In this document: positions 42,834 to 51,157 of the stretch, in pieces | Layout of the letters: the number at the start of each line of letters is the position of its first letter | Position numbering within the stretch: position 1 is the stretch's first letter | Assembly: GCA_964649745.1 (NCBI GenBank) | Contig: CAZYQI010000015.1 | Coordinates: 16,178-80,177, forward strand | DNA length: 64,000 nt | Direction: 5' to 3' | Source: CAZEHS01 sp964649745 | Lineage (GTDB): Bacteria; Bacillota; Clostridia; Peptostreptococcales; Acidaminobacteraceae | Program-made: the position numbers and the translations under genes | The notes under the pieces: generated by a model | Database searches by the model: none | The model's input: the letters and a program-made list of their open reading frames with translations, nothing else | Told to the model about the DNA's origin: nothing

Positions 42834-43127
42834 TCAAATGTCGGTTGATTTCATGATACACAGAAGACAGTCGGACATTTCCGAATCGAATCCGCTGATC
42901 ATTTTGCAGAATCCTGTCCAGAAAACGTTTATTGAAGGATCATAGACATTTTGCCACTGTACATTTCCACGGGAAAGCTTCAACACTTCCCGCACGGCTG
43001 TTGTTTTCCCGTATCCCATAGGCGCTTCAACGATTGAAAGTGGATACGCCATAATACTCTCCATTGTAACCATCATTCGATTTGGAAAATATATGCTTCC
43101 TGATTTTCGTTTCCCATCTACGATCAT
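42834..43127 (-). pseudogene. truncated MalT-like (LuxR-family) regulator, N-terminal fragment
   Basis: Ninety-seven residues resemble the beginning of MalT-type ATP-dependent regulators (typically 800-900 residues): a YFPNRMMVTMESI segment, then the P-loop EAPMGYGKTTAVREVL and a VFWTGFCKMI segment. After the first ~75 residues the frame changes character and stops, so the rest of the ATPase, the repeat domain and the LuxR DNA-binding domain are absent. The ATG at 43127 has AGGAG 6 bases upstream, so it may still be expressed. It is best read as a remnant, although a small regulator-like protein cannot be excluded. Confidence 0.65.
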
Positions 43128-43231
43128 TTTTGTCTCCTGCACTTAATTTATGTAAGTTATTAATGCGTGACATGTATATATTTATTATATCACTAAATAT
43201 GCTATTAAATAATTCATGTAAATCAAAATAG

Positions 43232-43263
43232 AAGCCGCAGTATCCTGTTGGAAGCTGCGGCTT
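43232..43263 (-). terminator. terminator of the LCP gene
   Basis: AAGCCGCAG and CTGCGGCTT form a 9-bp stem. On the minus strand it is followed by CTATTTTG, 16 bases after the stop. Confidence 0.85.
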
Positions 43264-43279
43264 TATCTGACCTTTTGAA

Positions 43280-44584
43280 TTATTGAGCCGGCGCCGCCTC
43301 CGGTATCGGTTCGACCGGCGGGGTTATTTCCGGCACAACCACCGGCTCTGAAACACCGATATCCTCCAGAGAGGTGTCATCCTGGGCATTGGGATCACCC
43401 ACAAAATCGGCAGGAATCTCATCGATAAGGTTTGTCTGTTCGCCGGTTGCGGCAGAGGGGGTCGTTATTTCTGTGGCCGATCCGGTGGTCACCTCCGGTT
43501 TTTTCGTATCCTTGGCCGGAGTTTCTTCTTCTATATCCCCAACAACCGTTTTCTTGCTGTCCTTGATAATGACCTTTGACGGATCCACAACATCCTCAAG
43601 CTTTGTAAGAGTTCCTTCCACCGGAGTTTCCTCACCGGTTCGGTTATAAATGGCCAGCATCACTGCCTCTGTTGCCGTTGGGTAATGCAGATAATAGCTT
43701 GCTCCGCCAATGGTTTTGGCTTCTCCGGGTATACGGTATGAACGGGTGTTCTTCATATCCATGCCAATCATCGACGACCCCTGCTTCACCATTTCACCCA
43801 CTGGCATGTCTGTGTCCACATACTTCATAGCGGTTGGGATAATCAGGGGAAGTTTAAGGCCCAGCGCTTTCTTGATGGCGGTCTTCACAAACAGCTGCTG
43901 TCGTTCGATACGACCCAAATCCCCTTCCTGACCGTGGGCGCCACCGTTGTTCTTACGCCATCTTAAAAACTGTATTGCATGATCTCCGTCAAGCAGCTGC
44001 TTTCCTGCCGGTATATCAATATGGAGCGGCGGTTTGCTGTAGGGATCGTCATATTGCATGTGGAACGGGATGTCCATTTCAACACCCCCGAGGATGTCCA
44101 CCACTTCTTTAACCGCTTTATAATCGACTGCCACATAATTGTCCACAGGTACGCCAAGAACATTCGAAACCTCACGCACCGTTCCTTCCGGGCCACCGAG
44201 AGAGCCCTTCAGACCAACTACCGCATTAATCTTCATAGGGCTTTTCCCTGGAAGTTGATAATACGTGTCTCTGGGAACTGAAACGATATCCACCAGCTGA
44301 TTATCCGGATCATAGCTGACCATCATCATCGTATCGGAGCGACCGCCGTCGGTACCCATTACCAGCACATTGAGACGATTGCTTTTCTTGACCATTTTAT
44401 CCAGATCCAGTCGGTCCTCCGGTGTGAATTCTGCTTTTTTATTGAAGATGGAAAACAGGCCATCACTTTTGCCACCTTCGGCTTTTTCTGAACCGCTTGG
44501 TTTAACTACAAAAAATAAGACTGCGCCGATAACCAACGCAAAGCATAAGAATGCCACTGAAAAAACCTTGAGATAAAAACGCAT
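43280..44584 (-). CDS. LytR-CpsA-Psr (LCP) family cell-wall ligase
   Basis: LCP proteins attach wall teichoic acids or other glycopolymers to peptidoglycan on the outer face of the membrane. The 434-residue protein has an N-terminal membrane segment (about 5-25) and an LCP domain (about 60-290) with MGTDGGRSDTMMMVSYDP, SVPRDTYYQLPG and a late FLRWR...GRIERQQ block holding the conserved arginines. The last ~120 residues are a Pro/Thr/Glu-rich low-complexity tail. I use the ATG at 44584 with AAGGGG 6 bases upstream. It is monocistronic. Confidence 0.93.
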   Translation of the reverse strand: MRFYLKVFSVAFLCFALVIGAVLFFVVKPSGSEKAEGGKSDGLFSIFNKKAEFTPEDRLDLDKMVKKSNRLNVLVMGTDGGRSDTMMMVSYDPDNQLVDIVSVPRDTYYQLPGKSPMKINAVVGLKGSLGGPEGTVREVSNVLGVPVDNYVAVDYKAVKEVVDILGGVEMDIPFHMQYDDPYSKPPLHIDIPAGKQLLDGDHAIQFLRWRKNNGGAHGQEGDLGRIERQQLFVKTAIKKALGLKLPLIIPTAMKYVDTDMPVGEMVKQGSSMIGMDMKNTRSYRIPGEAKTIGGASYYLHYPTATEAVMLAIYNRTGEETPVEGTLTKLEDVVDPSKVIIKDSKKTVVGDIEEETPAKDTKKPEVTTGSATEITTPSAATGEQTNLIDEIPADFVGDPNAQDDTSLEDIGVSEPVVVPEITPPVEPIPEAAPAQ

Positions 44585-44734
44585 GTGTATCCCCTTTCCA
44601 ACAGTTAACAAGAATTGTCATGATGATGCATTTAATTTTAACATAATACATATGGCTTAAATATGAAAATAACATTAAATATGTTGGGAAAAATGAAATC
44701 CAAGTAAAATTATCGGATATTTTCTTCAGGGCTA

Positions 44735-44763
44735 TTGACACCGTAATTGAACCATGTTAGGAT
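44735..44763 (+). promoter_or_regulatory. promoter of the SAM-riboswitch metYA operon
   Basis: TTGACA (44735-44740) and TAGGAT (44758-44763) are 17 bases apart, and TG precedes the -10 as an extended element. Transcription would start just upstream of the S-box. Confidence 0.65.
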
Positions 44764-44784
44764 TCATATCAACCGAATAGTAAT

Positions 44785-44935
44785 GACTCTTATCAAGAGT
44801 GGCGGAGGGACAGGCCCGATGAAGCCCGGCAACCAGCGAAAGCATGGTGCTAATTCCTGCAGTGCGTTTACGTACTGGAAGATGAGGAGGATTCTGACTG
44901 TGCACACAGGCCTCTTTCATCGAAAGAGGTCTTTT
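44785..44935 (+). ncRNA. SAM-I (S-box) riboswitch with terminator
   Basis: The conserved core is plain: CTTATCAAGAGTGGCGGAGG, GGCCCGATGAAGCCCGGCAACC, and the GATGAGG segment near 44881. A terminator stem follows (CCTCTTTC 44911-44918 and GAAAGAGG 44922-44929, then TCTTTTCT). When SAM is plentiful the terminator should form and shut off metY and metA. Confidence 0.96.
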
Positions 44936-44968
44936 CTATTGGCAAAACCCACTAAAAGGAGAATAACC

Positions 44969-46261
44969 ATGAGCACTCAAAAACATCGTTTTGAAACACT
45001 TCAAATCCACGCAGGGCAAGAACCGGACCCTGCTACAGGCTCTCGGGCAGTGCCCATTTATCAGACCAGCTCCTATGTGTTCCGCAACGTGGAACATGCA
45101 GCCAATCTCTTTTCCTTGAAAGAACCCGGCAATATCTACACCCGGATCATGAACCCTACCACGGATGTGCTTGAAAAACGGATTGCCGCCCTGGAAGGTG
45201 GAGTCGGCGCACTGGCGGTAGCCTCCGGCTCTGCTGCAGTAACCCTGGCCATCCAGAATATTGCCGAGGTTGGTGATGAGATTGTTTCAGCCAGCACCCT
45301 ATACGGGGGAACCTACAATCTGTTCAGCGTCACGCTTCCCAAGATGGGCATCACTACCCGCTTTGTCAATCCGGATGATCTGGAGGGATTCAGAGCGGCT
45401 ATTAATGAAAAAACCCGGGCCGTTTACGTGGAAACCATTGGGAACCCCGGAGCAAATCTCATCGATCTGGATGCCCTCGCGATCATCGCCCATGAAAACG
45501 GCGTTCCTTTGATCGTAGATAACACCTTCGCCACCCCTTACCTGTATCGTCCCTTTGAACACGGCGCCGACATCGTCATTCACTCCGCCACCAAGTTCAT
45601 CGGCGGCCATGGCACCTCCATTGGAGGCCTGATCGTGGATTCCGGCAAATTCGACTGGGCCGCCTCCGGCAGATTCAAAGGACTTACAGAGCCGGATCCC
45701 AGCTATCACGGTATCCGATACGCCGGTGATGTGGGCGCCGCGGCCTTCATTGTAAAGGCCCGGGTGCAGCTGCTTCGCGATACCGGAGCATGCCTCAGCC
45801 CCTTCAACGCATTTCTTCTGCTTCAAGGACTCGAAACCCTTTCCCTGCGGGTGGAGCGGCACGTTTCCAATGCCCAGCGAATTGCGGCCTATCTGGAAAA
45901 TCATCCGGCTGTGGGCTGGGTTCAATATCCCGGTCTGGAGAGCAGTCCTTATAAGGCGTTGGCCAAACGCGACTTTCCCAAGGGAACGGGCTCCATCTTC
46001 ACCTTTGGCATCAAGGGGGGTCTTGATGCCGGCATAAAATTCATCGACAGTCTGGAGCTGTTCTCCTTGCTGGCCAACGTTGCCGATGCAAAGTCCCTGG
46101 TGATTCACCCTGCCAGCACAACCCACGCCCAGCTGGACCCTGAAGCTCAGGTTTCCGCCGGTGTTGGCCCGGATCTTATCCGCATCTCCATCGGCATCGA
46201 AAATGTTGAGGATTTGATCGCTGATTTGGATCAGGCGTTGGAGATTGCGTCCCGCGTTTAG
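44969..46261 (+). CDS. metY: O-acetylhomoserine sulfhydrylase / aminocarboxypropyltransferase
   Basis: MetY makes homocysteine from O-acetylhomoserine and sulfide, using PLP. The 430-residue protein starts MSTQKHRFETLQIHAGQ and contains the PLP-lysine motif HSATKFIGGHG near residue 205 and the GGVGALAVASGSAA phosphate-binding region. AAAAGGAG lies 7 bases before the ATG at 44969; the longer frame from 44747 would run through the riboswitch. It shares the riboswitch with metA, 39 bases downstream. Confidence 0.95.
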   Translation: MSTQKHRFETLQIHAGQEPDPATGSRAVPIYQTSSYVFRNVEHAANLFSLKEPGNIYTRIMNPTTDVLEKRIAALEGGVGALAVASGSAAVTLAIQNIAEVGDEIVSASTLYGGTYNLFSVTLPKMGITTRFVNPDDLEGFRAAINEKTRAVYVETIGNPGANLIDLDALAIIAHENGVPLIVDNTFATPYLYRPFEHGADIVIHSATKFIGGHGTSIGGLIVDSGKFDWAASGRFKGLTEPDPSYHGIRYAGDVGAAAFIVKARVQLLRDTGACLSPFNAFLLLQGLETLSLRVERHVSNAQRIAAYLENHPAVGWVQYPGLESSPYKALAKRDFPKGTGSIFTFGIKGGLDAGIKFIDSLELFSLLANVADAKSLVIHPASTTHAQLDPEAQVSAGVGPDLIRISIGIENVEDLIADLDQALEIASRV

Positions 46262-46300
46262 CATTCAGCGACGCATAACTCATAACGAAAAGGAGCCCCC

Positions 46301-47221
46301 ATGCCTGTCATCATACCCAATGATCTTCCTGCCGCAGAAACTCTGGCCGCTGAAAACATATTCACCATGACGGAGGTTCGAGCTGCCCATCAGGATATAC
46401 GGCCCCTGCGCATTGCCATCCTGAATCTGATGCCCACGAAGGAGGTTACCGAGACTCAGCTGCTTCGTGTGCTTGGAAACTCTCCCCTTCAGACTGAAGT
46501 GGTACTGGTAAAGCTCGAAAGCTATGAACCGAAAAACACTTCCACGGATTATCTTGATCGCTTCTATGTTCCCTTTTCAGAGATTGAGCATCAGAAGTTC
46601 GACGGGATCATCATCACAGGAGCGCCGGTGGAAAATCTCCCTTTTGAGGAGGTTCGCTACTGGCCGGAGCTGAAACGCATATTGGACTGGTGCGAGCACC
46701 ACGGATTCTGTACCTTTCACATTTGTTGGGGGGCCCAGGCAGGGCTTTATCATCACTACGGCATACAAAAGCTGGAACTTGAGGATAAATGCTTCGGTGT
46801 GTTTCCTACACGGGTTGCATTAAAGACCTGTCCCTTGGTACGGGGATTTGATGATGTGTTTTATATTCCTCACTCCCGCCACACAACCGTTCATCGGGAA
46901 GACATTCTGCTGGTTCCCAACCTGGAGATTGTTGCCGAAAGCGAAGAGGCCGGAGTCGCACTTGTTGTTTCCAAGGATGGCCGTCAGGTCTTCGCAACTG
47001 GTCACTCGGAATACGACCCCTTGACCTTGGCCACGGAGTATTTTCGCGATCGTGACAAGGGACTCCCCATTGCCATTCCTGAAAATTATTTTCCAGAGGA
47101 TAATCCAGCCGAGGCGCCTCTGGTCCGGTGGCGCGGCCATGCTCATTTGCTGTTCGCCAACTGGCTGAATTACTACGTATACCAGGAAACACCCTACGAT
47201 TTGGCCTCTGCCGCACTGTAG
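46301..47221 (+). CDS. metA: homoserine O-acetyltransferase, MetA type
   Basis: MetA acylates homoserine at the start of methionine synthesis. The 306-residue protein has catalytic Cys142 in FHICWGAQAG, and His and Glu later in the RHTTVHREDI and HSEYDPLTL regions. Residue 111 is Glu (GAPVENLPFEEV); in MetA enzymes Glu111 gives acetyl-CoA use and Gly111 gives succinyl-CoA use. That fits the acetylhomoserine-using MetY next to it. A terminator follows. Confidence 0.94.
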   Translation: MPVIIPNDLPAAETLAAENIFTMTEVRAAHQDIRPLRIAILNLMPTKEVTETQLLRVLGNSPLQTEVVLVKLESYEPKNTSTDYLDRFYVPFSEIEHQKFDGIIITGAPVENLPFEEVRYWPELKRILDWCEHHGFCTFHICWGAQAGLYHHYGIQKLELEDKCFGVFPTRVALKTCPLVRGFDDVFYIPHSRHTTVHREDILLVPNLEIVAESEEAGVALVVSKDGRQVFATGHSEYDPLTLATEYFRDRDKGLPIAIPENYFPEDNPAEAPLVRWRGHAHLLFANWLNYYVYQETPYDLASAAL

Positions 47222-47243
47222 AACAAACACTATATTAAATAAG

Positions 47244-47287
47244 AAAGGAGCAGGATGTCGCCGGATTGGCGGGATCTCTGCTCCTTT
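47244..47287. terminator. terminator between metA and the convergent small gene
   Basis: AAAGGAGCAG (47244-47253) and CTGCTCCTTT (47278-47287) are perfect 10-bp arms. An inner GTCGCCGGATTGGCGG loop can pair further. It is usable from either side. Confidence 0.85.
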
Positions 47288-47296
47288 TAAATGCAC

Positions 47297-47659
47297 TCAC
47301 TTCGTACATTCCGTTATCAGTCGGTTAAAAACCTCTTGAACCTGCTGCAGCAGCTTTGCACTGCTGGGGTTTAGCAGCGTTGCCGCATCGATGATATCTG
47401 CCCACAGCGCTTTCAGCTCCACTCCGGCATCCGAGGAAGGGGTATTGACCTGGAAAGCCTTCATTTCTTCCCGGGCATGGGCCAGGCTGGCTGCATTAAG
47501 ATACCCAATCATGCTTTCCAGGAGCTCGGTGGCCATTTCCCTGATTTTATCCGATTTGCCTTCGCCGAATTCGTTGAAATAGCTTTTATTCATACTGCTG
47601 GCCACAACATTTTCAATAATGGTTGGGATAGATGCCTTCAATGGTGCGATTGCGTCCAT
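47297..47659 (-). CDS. small helical protein of unknown function
   Basis: The 120-residue protein has no signal peptide, membrane segment or cysteine-pair motif. It has one Cys near the C-terminus (ITECTK) and is predicted almost wholly alpha-helical with regular Leu/Ala/Ile spacing, so it may dimerise or bundle. AGGAGG lies 8 bases before the ATG. The next gene upstream, the chorismate-mutase-like one, ends only 27 bases before it, so they may be co-transcribed. I do not recognise the family. Confidence 0.7.
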   Translation of the reverse strand: MDAIAPLKASIPTIIENVVASSMNKSYFNEFGEGKSDKIREMATELLESMIGYLNAASLAHAREEMKAFQVNTPSSDAGVELKALWADIIDAATLLNPSSAKLLQQVQEVFNRLITECTK

Positions 47660-47686
47660 GAACTCGCCTCCTGGCAGGATGGATGC

Positions 47687-47989
47687 TTATTTTATCTCAT
47701 CCTCGATTATCTTGCGATATTCCTTCAGTTCAAAATCTATGAACTCATCGATCATGGTTCGGTAGATCCCCTCAACGATATCGGCATCCACTCCGAATTC
47801 CAACGCATGGGTCCGGACATTCTGGATGACCACCTTTATTCGGTTGGGTTCCCGTATCACCGCTTCGTCGTTCTTGAAGATGGCCGCCTGCTCAACGAAC
47901 TGGCCTCTCTCTGCGATCAGCCTGACGATTTCACGGTCGATACGATCGATATTAGCGCGTACTTCTTTCAGATCCTTGCAGTAATGCAT
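47687..47989 (-). CDS. chorismate mutase-like (AroQ/PchB) protein
   Basis: The 100-residue protein shows the three-helix AroQ fold: LKEVRANIDRIDREIVRLIAERGQFV at the N-terminus, with a QAAIFK element and an RIKVVIQNVR helix. The pattern is close to small PchB/AroQ-gamma-type proteins. Chorismate mutase makes prephenate for phenylalanine and tyrosine, whereas PchB relatives make salicylate. The substrate is undecided. The ATG at 47989 has GAGGTGG 5 bases upstream; a longer frame to 48040 lacks this. No other aromatic gene is adjacent. Confidence 0.8.
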   Translation of the reverse strand: MHYCKDLKEVRANIDRIDREIVRLIAERGQFVEQAAIFKNDEAVIREPNRIKVVIQNVRTHALEFGVDADIVEGIYRTMIDEFIDFELKEYRKIIEDEIK

Positions 47990-48085
47990 GATTTCCACCT
48001 CAGCGCAGCATAAGTCTCGCATAACATACTGAATCATCATAAACCATTTAACCGGATAAGTCTATGATTGGCACAATTATAACAA

Positions 48086-48625
48086 TCACCATTTTTCCTG
48101 ATGAAGGAAGCTGTTCAACGGTTTTCGCGGTCTTGGCTGCGGATGTTCATCTGCATAGCCCACCGGAATAATGGCCTGTACGTATTTATCTGACGGCACA
48201 CCGAGCATTTCCGCTATTTCACGGGGCTCGAACCATGCGATCCAGCAGGTGCCAAGCCCCTGATTCTGAGCTTCCAGAACCAGATGCTGGATCCCGATGG
48301 AGGTGTCGCGGATCAGTTTTTTAAATTCCAGCAGCGGGCTTTCGTCTTCAAGTGAAATGGGCTCCACCCCTTTAACCCGGCACCGGATGTCGGCGACACA
48401 GACGATGTGTATCGGTGCATCAGCCATCCACATTTGATTATGGGAGGCCGATGCCAAGGCTCGCCGCATTTCCGGGGATCGCACAACAATAAAGTGCCAT
48501 GGCTGTGTATTGTTGCCGGAAGGGGCCAATCGGGCAGCCTCCAGGATTTCGTTCAGCTTTTCCTCTTCAACAGGGGTATCCTTGAATCTTCGGATGCTTC
48601 TTCTGTTCTTAATCACATCCAGCAT
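48086..48625 (-). CDS. nitroreductase family flavoprotein
   Basis: The 179-residue protein has FMN-binding segments of the nitroreductase family: NRRSIRRFKD near the start, ARLAPSGNNTQPW near residue 35, and GLGTCWIAWF near residue 125. These enzymes reduce nitro compounds, quinones or flavins with NAD(P)H; the substrate is unknown. The ATG at 48625 is used. GGGAGG lies 10 bases upstream, while an in-frame TTG at 48643 is too near it. It is not obviously in an operon. Confidence 0.9.
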   Translation of the reverse strand: MLDVIKNRRSIRRFKDTPVEEEKLNEILEAARLAPSGNNTQPWHFIVVRSPEMRRALASASHNQMWMADAPIHIVCVADIRCRVKGVEPISLEDESPLLEFKKLIRDTSIGIQHLVLEAQNQGLGTCWIAWFEPREIAEMLGVPSDKYVQAIIPVGYADEHPQPRPRKPLNSFLHQEKW

Positions 48626-48726
48626 TGTACAAACACCTCCCAAAAGTCCGGTTCCCCGTTATTGTTATCCAACCCTCTCCATTATAAAACAAATAGTCAT
48701 TCTGTGGCCATCAGAGAAAAAAATAA

Positions 48727-48771
48727 GGGGGTGTATCAATCGGGAATACGATTCCCTTTTGAAACACCCCC
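48727..48771 (-). terminator. terminator of the ptb-iorAB operon
   Basis: GGGGGTGT (48727-48734) and ACACCCCC (48764-48771) pair, with an inner GGGAAT/ATTCCC stem. On the minus strand it is followed by TTATTTTTTTC. Confidence 0.9.
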
Positions 48772-48779
48772 TACCTTTA

Positions 48780-49358
48780 CTATACCTGAGCCATTCCCAG
48801 TTCCAGAGCCTTAAGGTTCAGTTCTACAAACTTTTCCTTAACGGTTTCTTTGATGACCTCGGTCCAGTCCACTTCTTTATCAAGGCCCATTGCCTTGATG
48901 AGAGCACCGACGATAATCACGTTCATTACCTTCATATTGCCCAGCTGCATTGCCAATTCGTCTGCTTTGAAGACTGTTGTGTTCACCTTGGCGCTGATGG
49001 CTTCTATAACACCCTCGGGATAATCAGCAGAGCCGGCCAGGATCGGTGCGGACGGAATGCGGTATTCGTTAATCACCACCCGGCCCTCAGGCTTCACATA
49101 TTCCAGCCATTTGCCTGTTTCCATGGTTTCAAAGGAAACCAGGATATCCGCCTGTCCCAAACCGATGATGGGCGAATACACCTTCTTGCCATAGCGCACC
49201 TGTGTGGTAACGCTGCCTCCACGCTGGGCCATGCCATGCACTTCAGACATTTTCACATCGTACCCGGCACTCATAAGGCCGATGGCCAGAATCTTGCTGG
49301 CCAGAATGATCCCTTGGCCGCCTACCCCAGCCAGTAGAATGTTCTTAACCTGATCCAT
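48780..49358 (-). CDS. iorB: indolepyruvate:ferredoxin oxidoreductase, beta subunit
   Basis: IorB is the gamma-domain-type partner of IorA, used in ferredoxin-linked oxidation of aryl-2-oxoacids. The 192-residue protein begins QVKNILLAGVGGQGIILAS, a hallmark of this subunit, and has the EVHGMAQRGGSVTTQVRYG motif near residue 40. It starts 2 bases before the iorA stop and a terminator follows, so it is the last gene of ptb-iorA-iorB. Confidence 0.94.
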   Translation of the reverse strand: MDQVKNILLAGVGGQGIILASKILAIGLMSAGYDVKMSEVHGMAQRGGSVTTQVRYGKKVYSPIIGLGQADILVSFETMETGKWLEYVKPEGRVVINEYRIPSAPILAGSADYPEGVIEAISAKVNTTVFKADELAMQLGNMKVMNVIIVGALIKAMGLDKEVDWTEVIKETVKEKFVELNLKALELGMAQV

Positions 49359-49359
49359 G

Positions 49360-51141
49360 TTATTTACCTTCTTTCTTGATGGCGTGGAACGGGCAAGCCT
49401 GGAGACAAACTTCACACCCTACGCACATGTGTTTATCAATGGTTGCCTTCTTTGTGTTCTTATCGAAGCTGATGGCCGGGCAGCCTGTTTTGGTACACAC
49501 GCGGCACCCTTTGCAGTCTGCTTCCACAACATGGCACACGGCACGATCCTTGCCGAACTCGGCGATGTCCTCTTCCGAGAATTTCTTGAGGACACAGGGC
49601 CACCGTGTGATGATGACACTGGCGCCTTCAAACGCAAACGCATCGTCAATGGCCTTGCCCATTTCATCAAGCTTAAGGGGGTTGACTGTTTGAACGTGCT
49701 CAATTCCAATGGCTTTTACCAGGGCGGGAAGATCTACAGGCTTTGTGGGCTCCCCCATAAGCGTGTAACCGGTTCCCGGATTTTCCTGGTGTCCTGTCAT
49801 TCCGGTTGTTCGATTATCAAGAATGACACTGACGGTATTTCCCTTATTAAACGCTACAGCCAGAAGGCTGTTGACGCCCGTGTGCATAAAAGTGGAGTCC
49901 CCGATGACGGCAACGACCTTTTTGTTGATGCCGTTTTTACGGAATGCCTGGCTGGCGCCGTGGCCCATGCTGATAGACGCGCCCATGGCGATTACGGAAT
50001 CCGTGGTATTAAGAGGCTCCGCAGCGCCCAGGGTATAGCAACCGATATCTCCGGTTACGATAACATCCTTTTTCTTTGAAAGGGTATAGAAGAATCCTCT
50101 GTGAGGACATCCGGCGCACAGCGTGGGAGGACGGCCAACCTTTTTATCTGCAGGAATGCTGATCAGTGTGCGTTCTTCTCCCAACAGCGCCTTGGCAATG
50201 ATATCCGGATTCAGCTCACCACAACGGGGAATCTTCTCTTTTCCGATGCAGGGGATGCCGACAGCTTTCATCTGTTCCTCAATGAAAGGCTCCAGTTCTT
50301 CAATGACATACAGGGTTTCAACCTGACCTGCAAATTCACGGATCTTGTCCATGGGCAAGGGGAATGTAAAGCCCAGCTTAAGGTAGGATACGGTATCCCC
50401 GAACACATCCTTGGCATACTGGTACGCAACACCGGAGGTGATGATACCGATTTTCTTATCGTTCCACTCAAAGCGGTTCAGCGCGGTTTCATTACTGAAG
50501 GCCTCCAGCTTGAGCAGCTTCTCTTCTACAATGGGGTGCATCCGTTTAGCATTGCCCGGATTTGAAATGAATTTCTCAGGGCGCTTCACATAATCGATCA
50601 TTTTGAACTCTTGGCGCTCTCCCAGCTCAACGATGCTCTTGGAATGGCATACCCGGGTGGTCATACGGAAAAGAACCGGCACATCGAACTGCTCGCTGAT
50701 ATCAAATGCGGCTTTTAAATAATCCTTCGATTCCTGTGAGTCGCTGGGCTCGATACAGGCAACCTTGGCGAATTTTGCATAATAGCGGTTGTCCTGTTCA
50801 TTCTGTGAGCTGTGACAGCCGGGATCGTCTGCAGATACCAGCACAAGACCCCCGGTTACCCCCGTGTAGGCCACTGTGAACAGCGGGTCGGCTGCAACGT
50901 TGACGCCTACATGTTTCATAGCTGCCAGTGTTCTGGCTCCCGCCATGGAGGCTCCGATGACATTCTCCAGGGCAACCTTTTCATTGGCTGCCCACTCGGA
51001 ATGGATTGCACCCGGATAAAGCGCTGTGTTTTCAAGAATTTCTGTGCTGGGGGTGCCTGGATAGGCGGACGCATAGGTTACGCCGGCTTCGAAAGCACCA
51101 CGGGCAACGGCTTCGTTGCCAGTCATCAATACCTTTTTCAC
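49360..51141 (-). CDS. iorA: indolepyruvate:ferredoxin oxidoreductase, alpha subunit
   Basis: IorA oxidatively decarboxylates aryl pyruvates (from Trp, Phe, Tyr) to aryl-acetyl-CoA, passing electrons to ferredoxin through TPP and Fe-S clusters. The 593-residue protein has an N-terminal pyrimidine-binding half (VTYASAYPGTPSTEI) and a TPP-binding half (GDIGCYTLG, GASISMGHGAS). Two C-terminal 4Fe-4S motifs follow (CKGCRVCTKTGCP and CVGCEVCLQACP). I start at the GTG at 51141 (MKKVLMTGNEAVARG), with GAGG 8 bases upstream; the GTG at 51150 is too close to it. It sits between ptb and iorB. Confidence 0.95.
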   Translation of the reverse strand: MKKVLMTGNEAVARGAFEAGVTYASAYPGTPSTEILENTALYPGAIHSEWAANEKVALENVIGASMAGARTLAAMKHVGVNVAADPLFTVAYTGVTGGLVLVSADDPGCHSSQNEQDNRYYAKFAKVACIEPSDSQESKDYLKAAFDISEQFDVPVLFRMTTRVCHSKSIVELGERQEFKMIDYVKRPEKFISNPGNAKRMHPIVEEKLLKLEAFSNETALNRFEWNDKKIGIITSGVAYQYAKDVFGDTVSYLKLGFTFPLPMDKIREFAGQVETLYVIEELEPFIEEQMKAVGIPCIGKEKIPRCGELNPDIIAKALLGEERTLISIPADKKVGRPPTLCAGCPHRGFFYTLSKKKDVIVTGDIGCYTLGAAEPLNTTDSVIAMGASISMGHGASQAFRKNGINKKVVAVIGDSTFMHTGVNSLLAVAFNKGNTVSVILDNRTTGMTGHQENPGTGYTLMGEPTKPVDLPALVKAIGIEHVQTVNPLKLDEMGKAIDDAFAFEGASVIITRWPCVLKKFSEEDIAEFGKDRAVCHVVEADCKGCRVCTKTGCPAISFDKNTKKATIDKHMCVGCEVCLQACPFHAIKKEGK

Positions 51142-51157
51142 GTTTCGCACCTCTTTC

